A stretch of 64,000 nt of DNA from assembly GCA_045805265.1 (NCBI GenBank), contig JBJMLO010000013.1:310001-374000 (forward strand), given 5' to 3'. Under the pieces are notes generated by a model. That model ran no database searches, was not told the DNA's origin, and saw only the letters and a program-made list of their open reading frames with translations. The DNA is from JBJMLO01 sp045805265. Lineage in GTDB: Bacteria; Actinomycetota; UBA4738; JACQTL01. Below, one piece after another: positions 31,988 through 40,513 of the stretch (the first letter of the stretch is position 1; each line of letters starts with the position of its first letter). The translations under genes were made by a program, and so were the position numbers.

Positions 31988-33135
31988 GTCCGCCGGCAGG
32001 GCCGACCCGGATCGCCTTCGTCATCAACTCCCTGGAGACCGGCGGGGCCGAGCGGCAGCTGGCCCTCACCGTCGCCGAGCTGGACCGGGAGCGGTTCGAG
32101 CCCGTCGTCGTGACGCTGTTCAGAGCCGGCGCGTTCCGGGAGGCGGTGGAGCGCGCCGGCGTGACGGTCCACGACCTCGGGCTGCGCAAGGACCTCCGGT
32201 CGGCCGTGGCCGGCACCCGCCGCGCGCTCGGCAACCTCGCGCCCGGCCTCGTCCACACGGCGACGTTCGAGGCGAACGTCGCGGGCCGCCTCGCGGCCCG
32301 GCGGCTGCGCGTGCCGGCCGTGAGTCACGCCACCAACACCTACGACGCGCCGCTGCGGTACTCGGAGACCGCCGTCCCCGGATGGAAGCTCCGGGCGGCC
32401 CGGTCGATCGAGCGGTGGTCGGTCCGGCGGTCGAACGCCCGGATCGTGGCCGTCGGCGACGAGGTGGCCCGGTCCGCCGTCTCGTACCTCCGCGTCCCCC
32501 CCGGCCGGGTCGCCGTCGTCCGCCGGGGCTTCGACTTCCGCCAACTGGAGGCGGACGCCCGCCGCCCGCTCGAGGCGCCCGCCTGGCCGGAGGGCGCCGC
32601 CCCCAGGCTGCTGGCGGTCGGGCGCCTCGCCCCCCAGAAGGGCCACCGGTACCTCCTCCAGGCCCTGCCCTCCATCCGGGAGCGGCACCCTGGGGCCCAC
32701 CTGGTCCTGGCCGGCGCCGGACCCCTCGAGGAGCGCCTCCGCGCGCTCGTGACCCAGCTCGGGCTGGGCGCCGCCGTCACGCTCGGGGGTGTCCGGCGCG
32801 ATGTCCCCGCCCTCCTGGCCGGCGCCGACGCGCTCGTCCTGCCCTCCCTGTGGGAGGGCGCGGCCGGCGCGCTGGTCGAGGCCATGGGGCTCGGGGTTCC
32901 GGTCGCGGTCACCGACGACCCGGGGCTGCGCGAGGTGGCGGCCGCCGACGCCGAGGCCTTTCCACCGAGGGACCCCCCTGCCGTCGCCGCCGCGGTCGAC
33001 CGGTTGCTGGTCAACCCTGGCGCCGCCCGTGACCGGGCCGCCCGGGCGGTCCCCCGCGTCCGCGCGCTCCACGACATCGAGGCCAACACCCGGGCGCTGG
33101 AGCGGGTCTACGAAGGGGCCCTGCGCACCCCCTGA
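31984..33135 (+). CDS. Family 4 glycosyltransferase
   Basis: A 383-residue GT-B fold transferase. The N-terminal INSLETGGAERQLALTVAEL is the acceptor-side signature of GT4 enzymes, and the C-terminal VGRLAPQKGHRYLLQAL followed by LPSLWEGAAGALVEAMGLGVPVAV is the donor nucleotide-sugar site (E-x7-E motif). No membrane segment is present. GTG 31984 overlaps the epimerase stop as GTGA. The gene is followed by 98 nt holding the promoter of the UDP-sugar dehydrogenase gene. It presumably adds one residue of the repeat unit. Confidence 0.9.
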   Translation: MSPPAGPTRIAFVINSLETGGAERQLALTVAELDRERFEPVVVTLFRAGAFREAVERAGVTVHDLGLRKDLRSAVAGTRRALGNLAPGLVHTATFEANVAGRLAARRLRVPAVSHATNTYDAPLRYSETAVPGWKLRAARSIERWSVRRSNARIVAVGDEVARSAVSYLRVPPGRVAVVRRGFDFRQLEADARRPLEAPAWPEGAAPRLLAVGRLAPQKGHRYLLQALPSIRERHPGAHLVLAGAGPLEERLRALVTQLGLGAAVTLGGVRRDVPALLAGADALVLPSLWEGAAGALVEAMGLGVPVAVTDDPGLREVAAADAEAFPPRDPPAVAAAVDRLLVNPGAARDRAARAVPRVRALHDIEANTRALERVYEGALRTP

Positions 33136-33164
33136 CCGGGCGCCCAAACGATGGCTTCGGGTAG

Positions 33165-33194
33165 TTGACCTCCCTTTGGAGGGCCGCCTAGCAT
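33165..33194 (+). promoter_or_regulatory. Sigma-70-type promoter of the UDP-sugar dehydrogenase gene
   Basis: TTGACC at 33,165-33,170 and TAGCAT at 33,189-33,194 are separated by 18 nt, about 40 nt upstream of ATG 33234. This is one of the few promoters in the window with both boxes and a transcribed leader. Confidence 0.65.
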
Positions 33195-33233
33195 GATGCG
33201 CCCTTCCGGACCGGCCGAACCGATGGACCCCCC

Positions 33234-34553
33234 ATGACCCTCGAACTCGGGCTCGACCCGCTCATCGAGCTCGCCGAGCGCATCCGCACTCGACGGGCGC
33301 GGGTGGCCGTGGTCGGCCTCGGGTACGTGGGGCTTCCGCTGCTGGTGTCGGTGGCGGACGCCGGCTTCCCGACGCTCGGCTTCGACGCCGACCCGGAGAA
33401 GATCGGCCTGCTGCAGGAGGGCCGCTCCTTCATCGTCGACGTCACCGACTACGACGTGGCAAGCGTCGAGCACGGTCGGTTCTCGACTGACGCCGCGATC
33501 CTGACCGACGCCGACGTCATCCTCATCTGCGTCCCGACGCCGCTCACGGACCACGCTCCCGACCTGTCGTCGGTCCGCCGCGCAGCCGCGGACGTCGGCC
33601 GCTTCCTCAAGCCGGGGCGCCTGGTGATCCTCGAGTCCACCACCTATCCCGGCACGACCGAGGAGGTGGTGCGTCCCATCCTGGAGTCACACTCCGGACT
33701 CGAGGTCGGGAGCGAGTTCGCCCTGGGCTTCTCGCCCGAGCGCATCGATCCCGGCCAGGCCAGCCACCGACTGGTCAACACGCCGAAGATCGTGGCCGGC
33801 GTGACCGACCGCTGCCGCGACCTCGCCGTGTCGTTCTACTCGCACTTCGTGAGCGACGTCGTGACCACCTCGTCGCCGCGCGAGGCCGAGATGGCGAAGC
33901 TCATCGAGAACACGTTCCGCCAGGTGAACATCGCGTTGGTGAACGAGCTGGCCATCATGGCCCGGGGGATGGGGGTCGACATCTGGGAGGCTCTCCAGGC
34001 TGCCTCCACGAAGCCGTTCGGCTACATGCCGTTCTGGCCCGGCCCCGGAGTCGGCGGACACTGCATCTCGATCGACCCCTCCTACCTGTCGTGGAAGGCG
34101 GGCCAGCAGCTCGGGTACCGCATCGGGTTCATCGAGCACGCCAACGAGGTCAACAACCGGATGCCCGACTACGTCGTGGCGCGCATTGGCGAGGCGCTGA
34201 ACGAGGCGGGCAAGCCGCTCAAGGGGTCGCGGCTGCTGTGCATCGGCGTCGCGTACAAGCCCGGCGTCGACGATCTCCGGGAGTCGCCGTCGCTGGAGGT
34301 CGCCGAGCGCCTCGCGGGGAGGGGCGCCCGGGTCGCGTACCACGACCCGCTCGTGCCCCGGGTCGAGCTGGCCGGGGAGGAGCGCCGCTCCGAGTGGCTG
34401 ACCGAGGAGGTGCTCGAGGGGCAGGACTGCGTCGTGATCCTCACCGCGCACCCGGGCCTCGACGTCCGGATGGTCGTCCGGCACGCGCCGCTCGTGTTCG
34501 ACGCCCGCGGAATCACCGCGGGCCTGGACGCGCCGAACGTCGTCCGCCTGTAG
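33234..34553 (+). CDS. UDP-N-acetyl-hexosamine 6-dehydrogenase (WecC/WbpA family)
   Basis: A 439-residue NAD-dependent enzyme that oxidises C6 of a UDP-HexNAc twice to the uronic acid. The NAD motif VAVVGLGYVGLPL is at residue 25, the substrate loop FSPERIDPG matches the HexNAc-type branch rather than UDP-glucose dehydrogenase, and the nucleophile is Cys277 in PGPGVGGHCISIDP. The C-terminal domain with GVAYKPGVDDLRESPS is complete. Length is normal for the family. It has its own promoter, inside the polysaccharide cluster, and would provide a UDP-HexNAcA precursor for it. Confidence 0.93.
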   Translation: MTLELGLDPLIELAERIRTRRARVAVVGLGYVGLPLLVSVADAGFPTLGFDADPEKIGLLQEGRSFIVDVTDYDVASVEHGRFSTDAAILTDADVILICVPTPLTDHAPDLSSVRRAAADVGRFLKPGRLVILESTTYPGTTEEVVRPILESHSGLEVGSEFALGFSPERIDPGQASHRLVNTPKIVAGVTDRCRDLAVSFYSHFVSDVVTTSSPREAEMAKLIENTFRQVNIALVNELAIMARGMGVDIWEALQAASTKPFGYMPFWPGPGVGGHCISIDPSYLSWKAGQQLGYRIGFIEHANEVNNRMPDYVVARIGEALNEAGKPLKGSRLLCIGVAYKPGVDDLRESPSLEVAERLAGRGARVAYHDPLVPRVELAGEERRSEWLTEEVLEGQDCVVILTAHPGLDVRMVVRHAPLVFDARGITAGLDAPNVVRL

Positions 34554-34594
34554 CGGACGGGCCGGCACGCGGCGGGCCCCCGCCGGGCGTCGGA

Positions 34595-34600
34595 TATCCT
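34595..34600 (+). promoter_or_regulatory. -10 box (TATCCT) of a GT2 gene
   Basis: TATCCT ends eight nt before ATG 34609 without a ribosome site, consistent with a leaderless message. Confidence 0.55.
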
Positions 34601-34608
34601 CGGCGCAG

Positions 34609-35538
34609 ATGGCTTCCAGCGTCTCCGTCGTCATTCCCACGAAGGATCGTCCCCAGCTCGTCGGGCGGGCCGTCGTCAGCGCCCTGTCCCAGGAGGGGCC
34701 GGCCGTGGAGGTCGTGGTCGTGGACGACGGCTCCCGGCCGGACGCCGCGGCGGCCATCGAGGCCGTCTGCCGGTCGGACGCGCGCGTCCGCCACGTCCGC
34801 AACGACGAGTCCATCGGGAACCCCGCGGCGCGCAACCGCGGCTTCGAGGAGGCCTCCGGCGAACTGTGGTGCACGCTCGACGACGACGACGAGCTCCTCC
34901 CCGGGCGGCTCCGCGCGCAGGTGGCGGCCCTGGAGGCCACGGGGGCCGACGACGTCGTCGCGGTGGCCGGCGTGGAGCTCGTGTGGGCCGGCCGCCCGCC
35001 GCTGGTGCAGCACCCCCGGATCGGCGCCGAGCCGGTCCGGCTCGACGGCGACCCGGACCCCTTCGCCCGCCTCTCCCCGCGCCTCTTCCTGAACACGTAC
35101 CTGGTGCCGGCCGCGCTGATGCGCAAGGTCGACGGCTACGACCCGGTCCTGCGGTGGGGGGAGCACACCGACCTGTTCCTCCGACTGCAGAAGGTCGGCC
35201 GGTTCGTCGGAGTGGACATGGTGGGCACGCGGGTCCACCGCGACGCCGCCCCGGGGGTGGCCCGGCATGCCTGGGACCGCAAGGTCGTGGGGGTCTCGCG
35301 CATCCTCGAGAAGCACGCGGACGTGTTCGAGCGGAACGCCCGCCTGCGGGCGGTGTGGCTCGACGGCCTGGGCATGGCGTACCTCCGGACCGGGCGGCGC
35401 GCGGAGGCCCGCCGGACGTTCCGGGCGGCGCTCTCGGCCGACCCGCGCCGGGCCCGGACCCTCCGCCACCTGGTGGCGGCCACCACCCACACGGAGGCTA
35501 TCCTGTGCCGGCGCAACGCCGAGCGGGTTCCGGCGTGA
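34609..35538 (+). CDS. Family 2 glycosyltransferase
   Basis: A 309-residue GT-A transferase with the classical VSVVIPTKDRPQLVGRAV start, VVVDDGS nucleotide loop, NPAARNRGFEEASGELW and the DDDDE metal-binding site near residue 90. The acceptor loop WGEHTDLFLRLQKVG replaces the more usual ED motif with EHTD. The last 60 residues resemble a TPR-like helical pair (AYLRTGRRAEARRTFRAAL), as in some polysaccharide GT2 enzymes. A short gap of 46 nt with a GGGAGG site leads to the phosphodiesterase-like gene, which probably shares the message. Confidence 0.88.
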   Translation: MASSVSVVIPTKDRPQLVGRAVVSALSQEGPAVEVVVVDDGSRPDAAAAIEAVCRSDARVRHVRNDESIGNPAARNRGFEEASGELWCTLDDDDELLPGRLRAQVAALEATGADDVVAVAGVELVWAGRPPLVQHPRIGAEPVRLDGDPDPFARLSPRLFLNTYLVPAALMRKVDGYDPVLRWGEHTDLFLRLQKVGRFVGVDMVGTRVHRDAAPGVARHAWDRKVVGVSRILEKHADVFERNARLRAVWLDGLGMAYLRTGRRAEARRTFRAALSADPRRARTLRHLVAATTHTEAILCRRNAERVPA

Positions 35539-35584
35539 CGGCCGAACCCGATCGGATCACCGGCGCCTGGGCTGGGAGGCCGTC

Positions 35585-37204
35585 GTGAACCTCGGCGGCG
35601 TGCTCGTCGTCGGCATCGACGGTGGCACCTGGGACGTGCTCGAGCCGCTCGCCCGGCGCGGGGTGATGCCGACCATTCGCCGGGTGCTCGACGACGGAGC
35701 GCACGGCGAGCTCACCTCGGTGGTGCCGTGGTACACGGTCCCCGGGTGGACCAGCCTGATGACCGGCGCGAACCCCGGCCGGCACGGGCTGCTGCACTGG
35801 GTCAGGACCGAAGCGGCCGACTACTGGGAGAGCCGCCGCGCCGGCCGGCGGTTCACCGCGAGCACCGACTTGCGGCTCCCGACCTTCTGGGACGTGGCCG
35901 GCGCGGCGGGGAAGCGGGTGGCCGTGGTGAACATGCCGCTCACGTTCCCGGCCTGGCCGGTGAATGGGGCCATGGTCACGGGACTGCTGACCCCGGCCGG
36001 CGACGTGTCGGGGCAGAGCCACCCGGAGGGGTTCCTGCGCGACTACCCCGAGTACCGGTTCGACCTCCGGCACGCCAAGCGGCGAGAGGCCGAGGGGAGC
36101 CTCCCCCCGCTCGAGCAGTTGCTGCGCGAGATGGCCGAGGTCACCGAGAGCCGGCGGCGCCTCATGAGCGACCTCACCGCCGGCGACCGCGACCTCATGG
36201 TGGCGGTGTTCGTGGGGATGGACCGGGTGTCCCACCGGGTGTGGCCGCACCAGGAGCGCATCCTCACCGAACCCGAGGAACGGTGGGGTGAGCTGGAGCG
36301 CCTCGCTGCCGCCTACTACCGTTCGCTCGATTCCGTGGTCGGCTCGCTGATCGAGGCGGCCGGACCGGAGGCCACGACCCTGTTCGTGTCCGACCACGGG
36401 TTCAGCCGGGGGCCGGACCGGAAGTTCCGCGTGAACGCCTGGCTCCGCGACGCGGGATATCTCGTCCTGCGTGCGGGCCGGGTGCAGCAGGCGGCGCACG
36501 CCAGCGGCGCGGTGAAGAAGGTGGCCCGCCGGGCCCTCCGAGCCTACCGGCGCCGGGCCCGCCGCCCCGCCGAGCACGTCGGGGTGAGCCTGGCCGCGAC
36601 CAGGGCGTACGCCGTGCACTTCTCGTGGTGCCCGGTCTTCGGCGTCGCGGTCAACGAGCGCGGCGTGAAGCGCGAGGGCGCGGTCGACCCGGCCGAGGTT
36701 CCCGCGCTGCTCGACCGCCTGACCGGGGACCTCCTGGCGATCCAGGATCCCGATGCCAGTGGGCCGGTCGTGCTCCGGGTGATGCGTCGCGAGGAGGTCG
36801 CCGACGGCCCGGAGCTCGTGCGCCTCCCCCACCTGTTCGTCGAGGTGTCCCCGCGGTACTTCCCCGACGACGGCCTGCGCCGGCGCGAGGTCTTCGAGCC
36901 GCTCCGGACGGACAGCGGCCGCCACACGCGCGAGGGGCTGCTGGGCGCCGTCGGCGCCCGGGTGAACCCGGCCTTCGCCGAGTCGGCCCGGATCGAGGAC
37001 ATCGCGCCGACCGTGCTGGCCCTGCTGGGCCTGGAGGCCACCCCGGACATGGACGGCAAGGTGCTCACGAGCCTGGTGCAGACGACCGAACGGCTGCAGG
37101 CCCCGCCGTCCGCCGCCGCCCCCACCGCCACGGCCGTGACCCTGTCGGAGGACGACCAGGCCGCGATCGAGCGGCACCTCCGGGATTTGGGTTACGAAGA
37201 ATGA
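35585..37204 (+). CDS. Type I phosphodiesterase/nucleotide-pyrophosphatase-like protein
   Basis: A 539-residue member of the alkaline phosphatase superfamily. Metal and nucleophile motifs are GIDGGTWDVL, WYTVPGWTSLMTG (Thr nucleophile), DRVSHRVW and SDHGFSRGPD. No signal peptide or membrane segment is obvious. The C-terminus ends IERHLRDLGYEE, the same short tail as the sulfatase-like protein encoded at 25,606-27,081. GTG 35585 follows GGGAGG at five nt. In such clusters these enzymes may transfer or remove phosphodiester-linked groups on glycans or nucleotide sugars; the substrate is not known. A hairpin two nt after the stop marks the end of the plus-strand half of the cluster. Confidence 0.85.
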   Translation: MNLGGVLVVGIDGGTWDVLEPLARRGVMPTIRRVLDDGAHGELTSVVPWYTVPGWTSLMTGANPGRHGLLHWVRTEAADYWESRRAGRRFTASTDLRLPTFWDVAGAAGKRVAVVNMPLTFPAWPVNGAMVTGLLTPAGDVSGQSHPEGFLRDYPEYRFDLRHAKRREAEGSLPPLEQLLREMAEVTESRRRLMSDLTAGDRDLMVAVFVGMDRVSHRVWPHQERILTEPEERWGELERLAAAYYRSLDSVVGSLIEAAGPEATTLFVSDHGFSRGPDRKFRVNAWLRDAGYLVLRAGRVQQAAHASGAVKKVARRALRAYRRRARRPAEHVGVSLAATRAYAVHFSWCPVFGVAVNERGVKREGAVDPAEVPALLDRLTGDLLAIQDPDASGPVVLRVMRREEVADGPELVRLPHLFVEVSPRYFPDDGLRRREVFEPLRTDSGRHTREGLLGAVGARVNPAFAESARIEDIAPTVLALLGLEATPDMDGKVLTSLVQTTERLQAPPSAAAPTATAVTLSEDDQAAIERHLRDLGYEE

Positions 37205-37205
37205 C

Positions 37206-37225
37206 GTCGGGGGCTCCGCCCCGAC
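37206..37225 (+). terminator. Hairpin terminator at the end of the polysaccharide cluster
   Basis: A perfect 7-bp stem (37,206-37,212 with 37,219-37,225) and six-base loop start two nt after the stop codon. No T-run follows. It lies between convergent genes and could act in both directions. Confidence 0.6.
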
Positions 37226-37255
37226 TGCCCCCCGAAAGCCTGCGCGGGCCGAGCT

Positions 37256-38209
37256 CTACTTCTTGGTCGAGGTCGGCGTGGGGGAGGGCGCGATGGTCGC
37301 CGGTTTGGTGACCTGGATCGTGACCTTGTCGATGTAGACCGCCATCTTGGGGGCCTGGCCGGACAGGTCGCCCTTGGCGACCTTGGCCGGGCTCTGGATG
37401 GGGAGCTTCTGGATCCGCTGGGCGACGTCGAGCCCGTGCAGGATCTGCCCGAACACCGTGTAGTTGGGGCTGGAGTCGAGCTTGTGCCCGTTCGGGCCCG
37501 TGATGATGAAGAACTGGCTCCCGCCGGTGTTGGCGACTCCCCGGGACGGGTCGTTCGCGTTGGCCATGGCCAGGGTTCCGGGACCGTACGTGTCGTGTCC
37601 GGAGAGCTCGTCCGGGATGGTGTATCCGGGGCCTCCCGTTCCGGTTCCCTTGGGGTCGCCGCCCTGCAGGACGTCGATGCTCGTGTCGATCCGGTGGAAG
37701 AACTGGCCGTCGAAATAGTGGTGCCGCGCCAGGAACACGAAGCTGTTCACGGTGAGGGGAGCCGTGGAGGCGAGCAGCTTGAACGTGATCGTCCCGCAGG
37801 AGGTCTCCATCGTCGCGACGTAGGTGTTCGCCGGGTCGACCGTGACCGGCGGCGGCCCGCTGAATTGCGGCTTCGGCTTCCCCGCGCCGGGCGGCGCCTT
37901 GGCCCCGCAGGCCACCTGCTCCGGGGCGGGGGCCGGGGTCACGGTGCCGGTCTGCTTGCCCGTCCCCGGGGAATACGACGCCTCGGGGCTGGGGCTCGCG
38001 CTGGCCGCGGGCGACGTCGGCGTCTTGGCGGCGCTCGGCTTCCCGTTGCCGCCGGTCAGCGCCAGCACCAGGACCAGTGCGACGGCGAGGAAGGCCACAC
38101 CGCCCACGGCCCCGCCCAGGATGCGCCGCCGGCGGCGGTGGCGCCGCTCCGCGGCACGGCGCGCCGCGAGCTTGGCCAGCTGGCGTTCGCGGGTCTTTCG
38201 CTTGGACAT
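37256..38209 (-). CDS. Membrane-anchored cyclophilin-type peptidyl-prolyl isomerase
   Basis: A 317-residue protein. A very basic cytoplasmic start (about 30 residues) leads to one membrane helix, then a Ser/Pro/Thr-rich linker and, from about residue 125, a cyclophilin domain outside the membrane. Catalytic-site motifs are FFHRID, GGDPKGTGTGGPGY, LAMAN and SQFFIITG. The usual Phe-Met-Gln of FxMQGGD is VLQGGD here. It should assist folding of exported proteins. ATG 38209 lies nine nt after a TAACCT -10 box. Among actinobacteria such a gene often sits by this core block, and it is the last of the block here. Confidence 0.9.
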   Translation of the reverse strand: MSKRKTRERQLAKLAARRAAERRHRRRRRILGGAVGGVAFLAVALVLVLALTGGNGKPSAAKTPTSPAASASPSPEASYSPGTGKQTGTVTPAPAPEQVACGAKAPPGAGKPKPQFSGPPPVTVDPANTYVATMETSCGTITFKLLASTAPLTVNSFVFLARHHYFDGQFFHRIDTSIDVLQGGDPKGTGTGGPGYTIPDELSGHDTYGPGTLAMANANDPSRGVANTGGSQFFIITGPNGHKLDSSPNYTVFGQILHGLDVAQRIQKLPIQSPAKVAKGDLSGQAPKMAVYIDKVTIQVTKPATIAPSPTPTSTKK

Positions 38210-38218
38210 CGGCGGAAC

Positions 38219-38224
38219 AGGTTA
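38219..38224 (-). promoter_or_regulatory. -10 box (TAACCT) of the cyclophilin gene
   Basis: TAACCT on the minus strand ends nine nt before ATG 38209; no ribosome site is seen. Confidence 0.5.
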
Positions 38225-38250
38225 TCGAACGAGTTCCGCTTTGGCCGAGG

Positions 38251-39672
38251 TCACGGGCCCGGCCAGGCGCCCTCGAGCACCTCCAGGGCCAGCCCGTCGA
38301 GCAGGTCGGTCTCCGACACGACCGCCTCGTCGAACCCCAGCCGGCGCAGGGCCCGCGACAGGATCGTGGCCCCCGCGACGATCACGTCGGCCCGGCCCGG
38401 CGCCATGACCGGCAGGGCGGCGCGCTCGTTCGTGCTCATGCCCGCCAGCCGGTGCAGGGCGCGTTCCGCTTCCTCCGCTGTGATGGCCGTCCGGTGGATG
38501 CGGTCGGGGTCGTAGCCGTCCAGCCCCAGTGCCACCGCCTGGACCGTCGTGGCCGTCCCTGCCACCGCCACGAACGTCCGGGCCTGCCCCACCGGGATGC
38601 GCTCCTCGACGTCGTCCAGCACCCGGTCGACCTCCCGAGCCAGGTTCCGGAGGTCCTCCTCGGTGGGCGGATCCCGGGGGCGGACCCGCTCGGTCATCCG
38701 GACGCTGCCCATCTGGGTGGAGATCGCCTCGCGCGGGTCCTCCTGGCCGATGACGAACTCGGTGGACCCCCCGCCGATGTCCATGACCAGGAACGGCGCC
38801 GGGCGGTCGAGCCCCCGGGTCGAGCCCAGGAACGACAGGCCGGCCTCACGCTCGCCGGGCACGATCTCCATCTCCGCTCCGGTGGCCTCCTCGATGCCCT
38901 TCGCCAGGTCGTCGCGGTTGTCGGCGTCGCGGACCGCGCTGGTCGCCCCCACGCGCACGCGGGCGGCGTGGAGGGCGCGGGCCTGCCGGCCGAACCGCCG
39001 GAGCACCTCCAGGGTCCGCTCGAGGGCCCGGTCGTCGATCCGGCCGTGCTCGTCGACGCCCTGCCCGAGCCGGGTGATCACCGTGTCGCGGGCCAGGTCG
39101 ATCAGCGGCGGGTCCTCCGCGGCCGACGCCCGCGCGACCAGCAGGCGGACGGAGTTCGTGCCGACGTCGACTGCCGCCACGGGCTCGCCCGGCTGGCCGG
39201 GGTGCACCGGTTCCACCTGCCGGGCCACCAGCTCGCCGACCACGTCGTCGCCGCCGGCCAGGTGGTTCGCGTAGTGGGCGTGCAGGCACTTCACGCCGGT
39301 CCGCGTGCCGCCGACGCCGCCCCATTCCAGCGCGGGCTCGTGGGCCCGGCCGCGCTCCCGCGCGTACTCCGCGTGCGCCCGTTCCACCCGCGCCCGGAAG
39401 TCGGGATCCTCGTCGAACCGGCCGTTCAGCCGGCCGATCTCGCCGGTGGACTCCAACCGGGAGACCGCCTTCGAGGCCTCGGGGCAGGTCAGCCAGAACA
39501 GCGTGGGGAACGGTTTCCCGTCGGCGTCGACGGGGTGGTTCCGGATGATCAGCGGGTGGGCGGAGACGCCGTCGGGCTCGGCGCAGCGCGCAACCACCTC
39601 GAACTGCGTCGTGGGGTCGCGGCCGAGTTGCCGCGCGACGACCTCGCGGTCGGCTGCCCTCCGGACTGCCAA
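38251..39672 (-). CDS. DUF501 domain fused to Ppx/GppA-type phosphatase
   Basis: One uninterrupted 473-residue frame contains two proteins that are usually separate neighbours in actinobacteria. Residues 1-150 are DUF501 (VARQLGR, PFPTLFWLTCP, a helical RVERAHAEYARERGR, GVKCLHAHYANHLAGG). Residues about 167-473 are the Ppx/GppA fold: AAVDVGTNSVRLLVA, VGATSAVRDADNR, VMDIGGGSTEFV and AVAGTATTVQA. This part hydrolyses polyphosphate or pppGpp in the family. The C-terminal HD-like domain of longer Ppx enzymes is absent, as in actinobacterial Ppx1/2. TTG 39672 is the only reasonable start, seven nt after the S1 gene stop. DUF501 has no known role. Confidence 0.9.
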   Translation of the reverse strand: MAVRRAADREVVARQLGRDPTTQFEVVARCAEPDGVSAHPLIIRNHPVDADGKPFPTLFWLTCPEASKAVSRLESTGEIGRLNGRFDEDPDFRARVERAHAEYARERGRAHEPALEWGGVGGTRTGVKCLHAHYANHLAGGDDVVGELVARQVEPVHPGQPGEPVAAVDVGTNSVRLLVARASAAEDPPLIDLARDTVITRLGQGVDEHGRIDDRALERTLEVLRRFGRQARALHAARVRVGATSAVRDADNRDDLAKGIEEATGAEMEIVPGEREAGLSFLGSTRGLDRPAPFLVMDIGGGSTEFVIGQEDPREAISTQMGSVRMTERVRPRDPPTEEDLRNLAREVDRVLDDVEERIPVGQARTFVAVAGTATTVQAVALGLDGYDPDRIHRTAITAEEAERALHRLAGMSTNERAALPVMAPGRADVIVAGATILSRALRRLGFDEAVVSETDLLDGLALEVLEGAWPGP

Positions 39673-39679
39673 CCGGCGG

Positions 39680-40108
39680 TTACCGGCGCTTGTGGTCCAT
39701 CGAGCGCCGGTACTCGACCTGCCGCTCGTCGCTCGAGCGGAGGAACTTCTTCAGCTTCTGCTCGAACTCCGGGTCGGACCCGCGGCGGCGCTCGATGCGC
39801 GGCTGGGGGTCCTGCAGGGCCTTGATCGAGAGGTCGATCTTGCCATCGTCCTTGATCGTGATGACCTTCGCCTGCACGACGTCGCTCTCGCGGAGGTGGT
39901 CGTGGACGTCCTTCACGTAGTTCCGGTCGATCTCCGAGATGTGGACCAATCCGACGCGACCGCCTTCGAGCTGGAGGAACGCCCCGTACGGGGTGATGCG
40001 CTGCACGGTCCCCTCCACGACCGCGCCGACCTCGAGATCTGCGATTTCCGGGCCCCTTTCTGTGTCCCGAAGTGGTCCCCGGCGCCCATCACGCCAAGGT
40101 CCCCCCAC
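39680..40108 (-). CDS. Single S1-domain RNA-binding protein
   Basis: A 142-residue protein whose S1 domain (VGAVVEGTVQRITPYGAFLQLEGGRVGLVHISEI, then VQAKVITIKDDGKIDLSIKAL) occupies residues about 25-100, followed by a basic C-terminal tail. Such single-S1 proteins (GSP13/YugI-like, or CvfD-like) bind RNA or ribosomes. The N-terminus is unsettled: the frame is open to TTG 40180, but a TTGACG/GACACT promoter ends nine nt before GTG 40108, which I take as a leaderless start. The gene lies between ftsB and the DUF501-Ppx gene and its stop is seven nt before the latter. Confidence 0.82.
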   Translation of the reverse strand: MGGPWRDGRRGPLRDTERGPEIADLEVGAVVEGTVQRITPYGAFLQLEGGRVGLVHISEIDRNYVKDVHDHLRESDVVQAKVITIKDDGKIDLSIKALQDPQPRIERRRGSDPEFEQKLKKFLRSSDERQVEYRRSMDHKRR

Positions 40109-40117
40109 GAAGACCCC

Positions 40118-40147
40118 AGTGTCCCATCCCTCAGAAAGTGACGTCAA
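40118..40147 (-). promoter_or_regulatory. Promoter of the S1-domain gene
   Basis: On the minus strand TTGACG (40,147-40,142) and GACACT (40,123-40,118) are 18 nt apart, and the -10 box ends nine nt before GTG 40108. It lies just downstream of the ftsB stop, so the S1 and DUF501-Ppx genes may be expressed apart from eno-ftsB. Confidence 0.6.
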
Positions 40148-40183
40148 TGACCAAAACGCAGGGAGCTCCGCCCCCGGCAACCC

Positions 40184-40513
40184 TCAGCAGAGACGAGGGC
40201 CGGCCTTGCCGTGCTTGGGGACCACCACGAATGGGATCTCGCCCGGCTTGACCATCCCCAGGCATTCGCGGGCCATGCGCTCGAGGTAGGCGGGATCCTG
40301 GAACTGTCGGATGCGGTCGTCGAGCCGCGAGTTCGTCGTCTGCAGGACGCCGACCTGGTGTTCGAGCGAGGCGATGTCGGAGCGTTCGTGCAGGTACGCC
40401 CGCAGAGGGTACGTCGCGGCGACCAGCAGCGCGGCGACCACGACGATCAGCGCGACCGCCCGGCCGGTGACCCTTCGCCGCCGGGCGTGCGCGGCGACGG
40501 CCCCGGCGCTCAC
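40184..40513 (-). CDS. Septum formation initiator FtsB/DivIC family protein
   Basis: A 109-residue bitopic membrane protein. A short basic cytoplasmic stretch leads to one membrane helix (residues about 17-38) and an extracytoplasmic coiled coil (ERSDIASLEHQVGVLQTTNSRLDDRIRQFQDP) ending in the family motif YLERMARECLGMVKPGE. FtsB/DivIC forms a complex with FtsL and FtsQ/DivIB in the divisome. GTG 40513 overlaps the enolase stop as GTGA; the eno-ftsB pair is widespread in actinobacteria. Length is normal. Confidence 0.93.
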   Translation of the reverse strand: MSAGAVAAHARRRRVTGRAVALIVVVAALLVAATYPLRAYLHERSDIASLEHQVGVLQTTNSRLDDRIRQFQDPAYLERMARECLGMVKPGEIPFVVVPKHGKAGPRLC

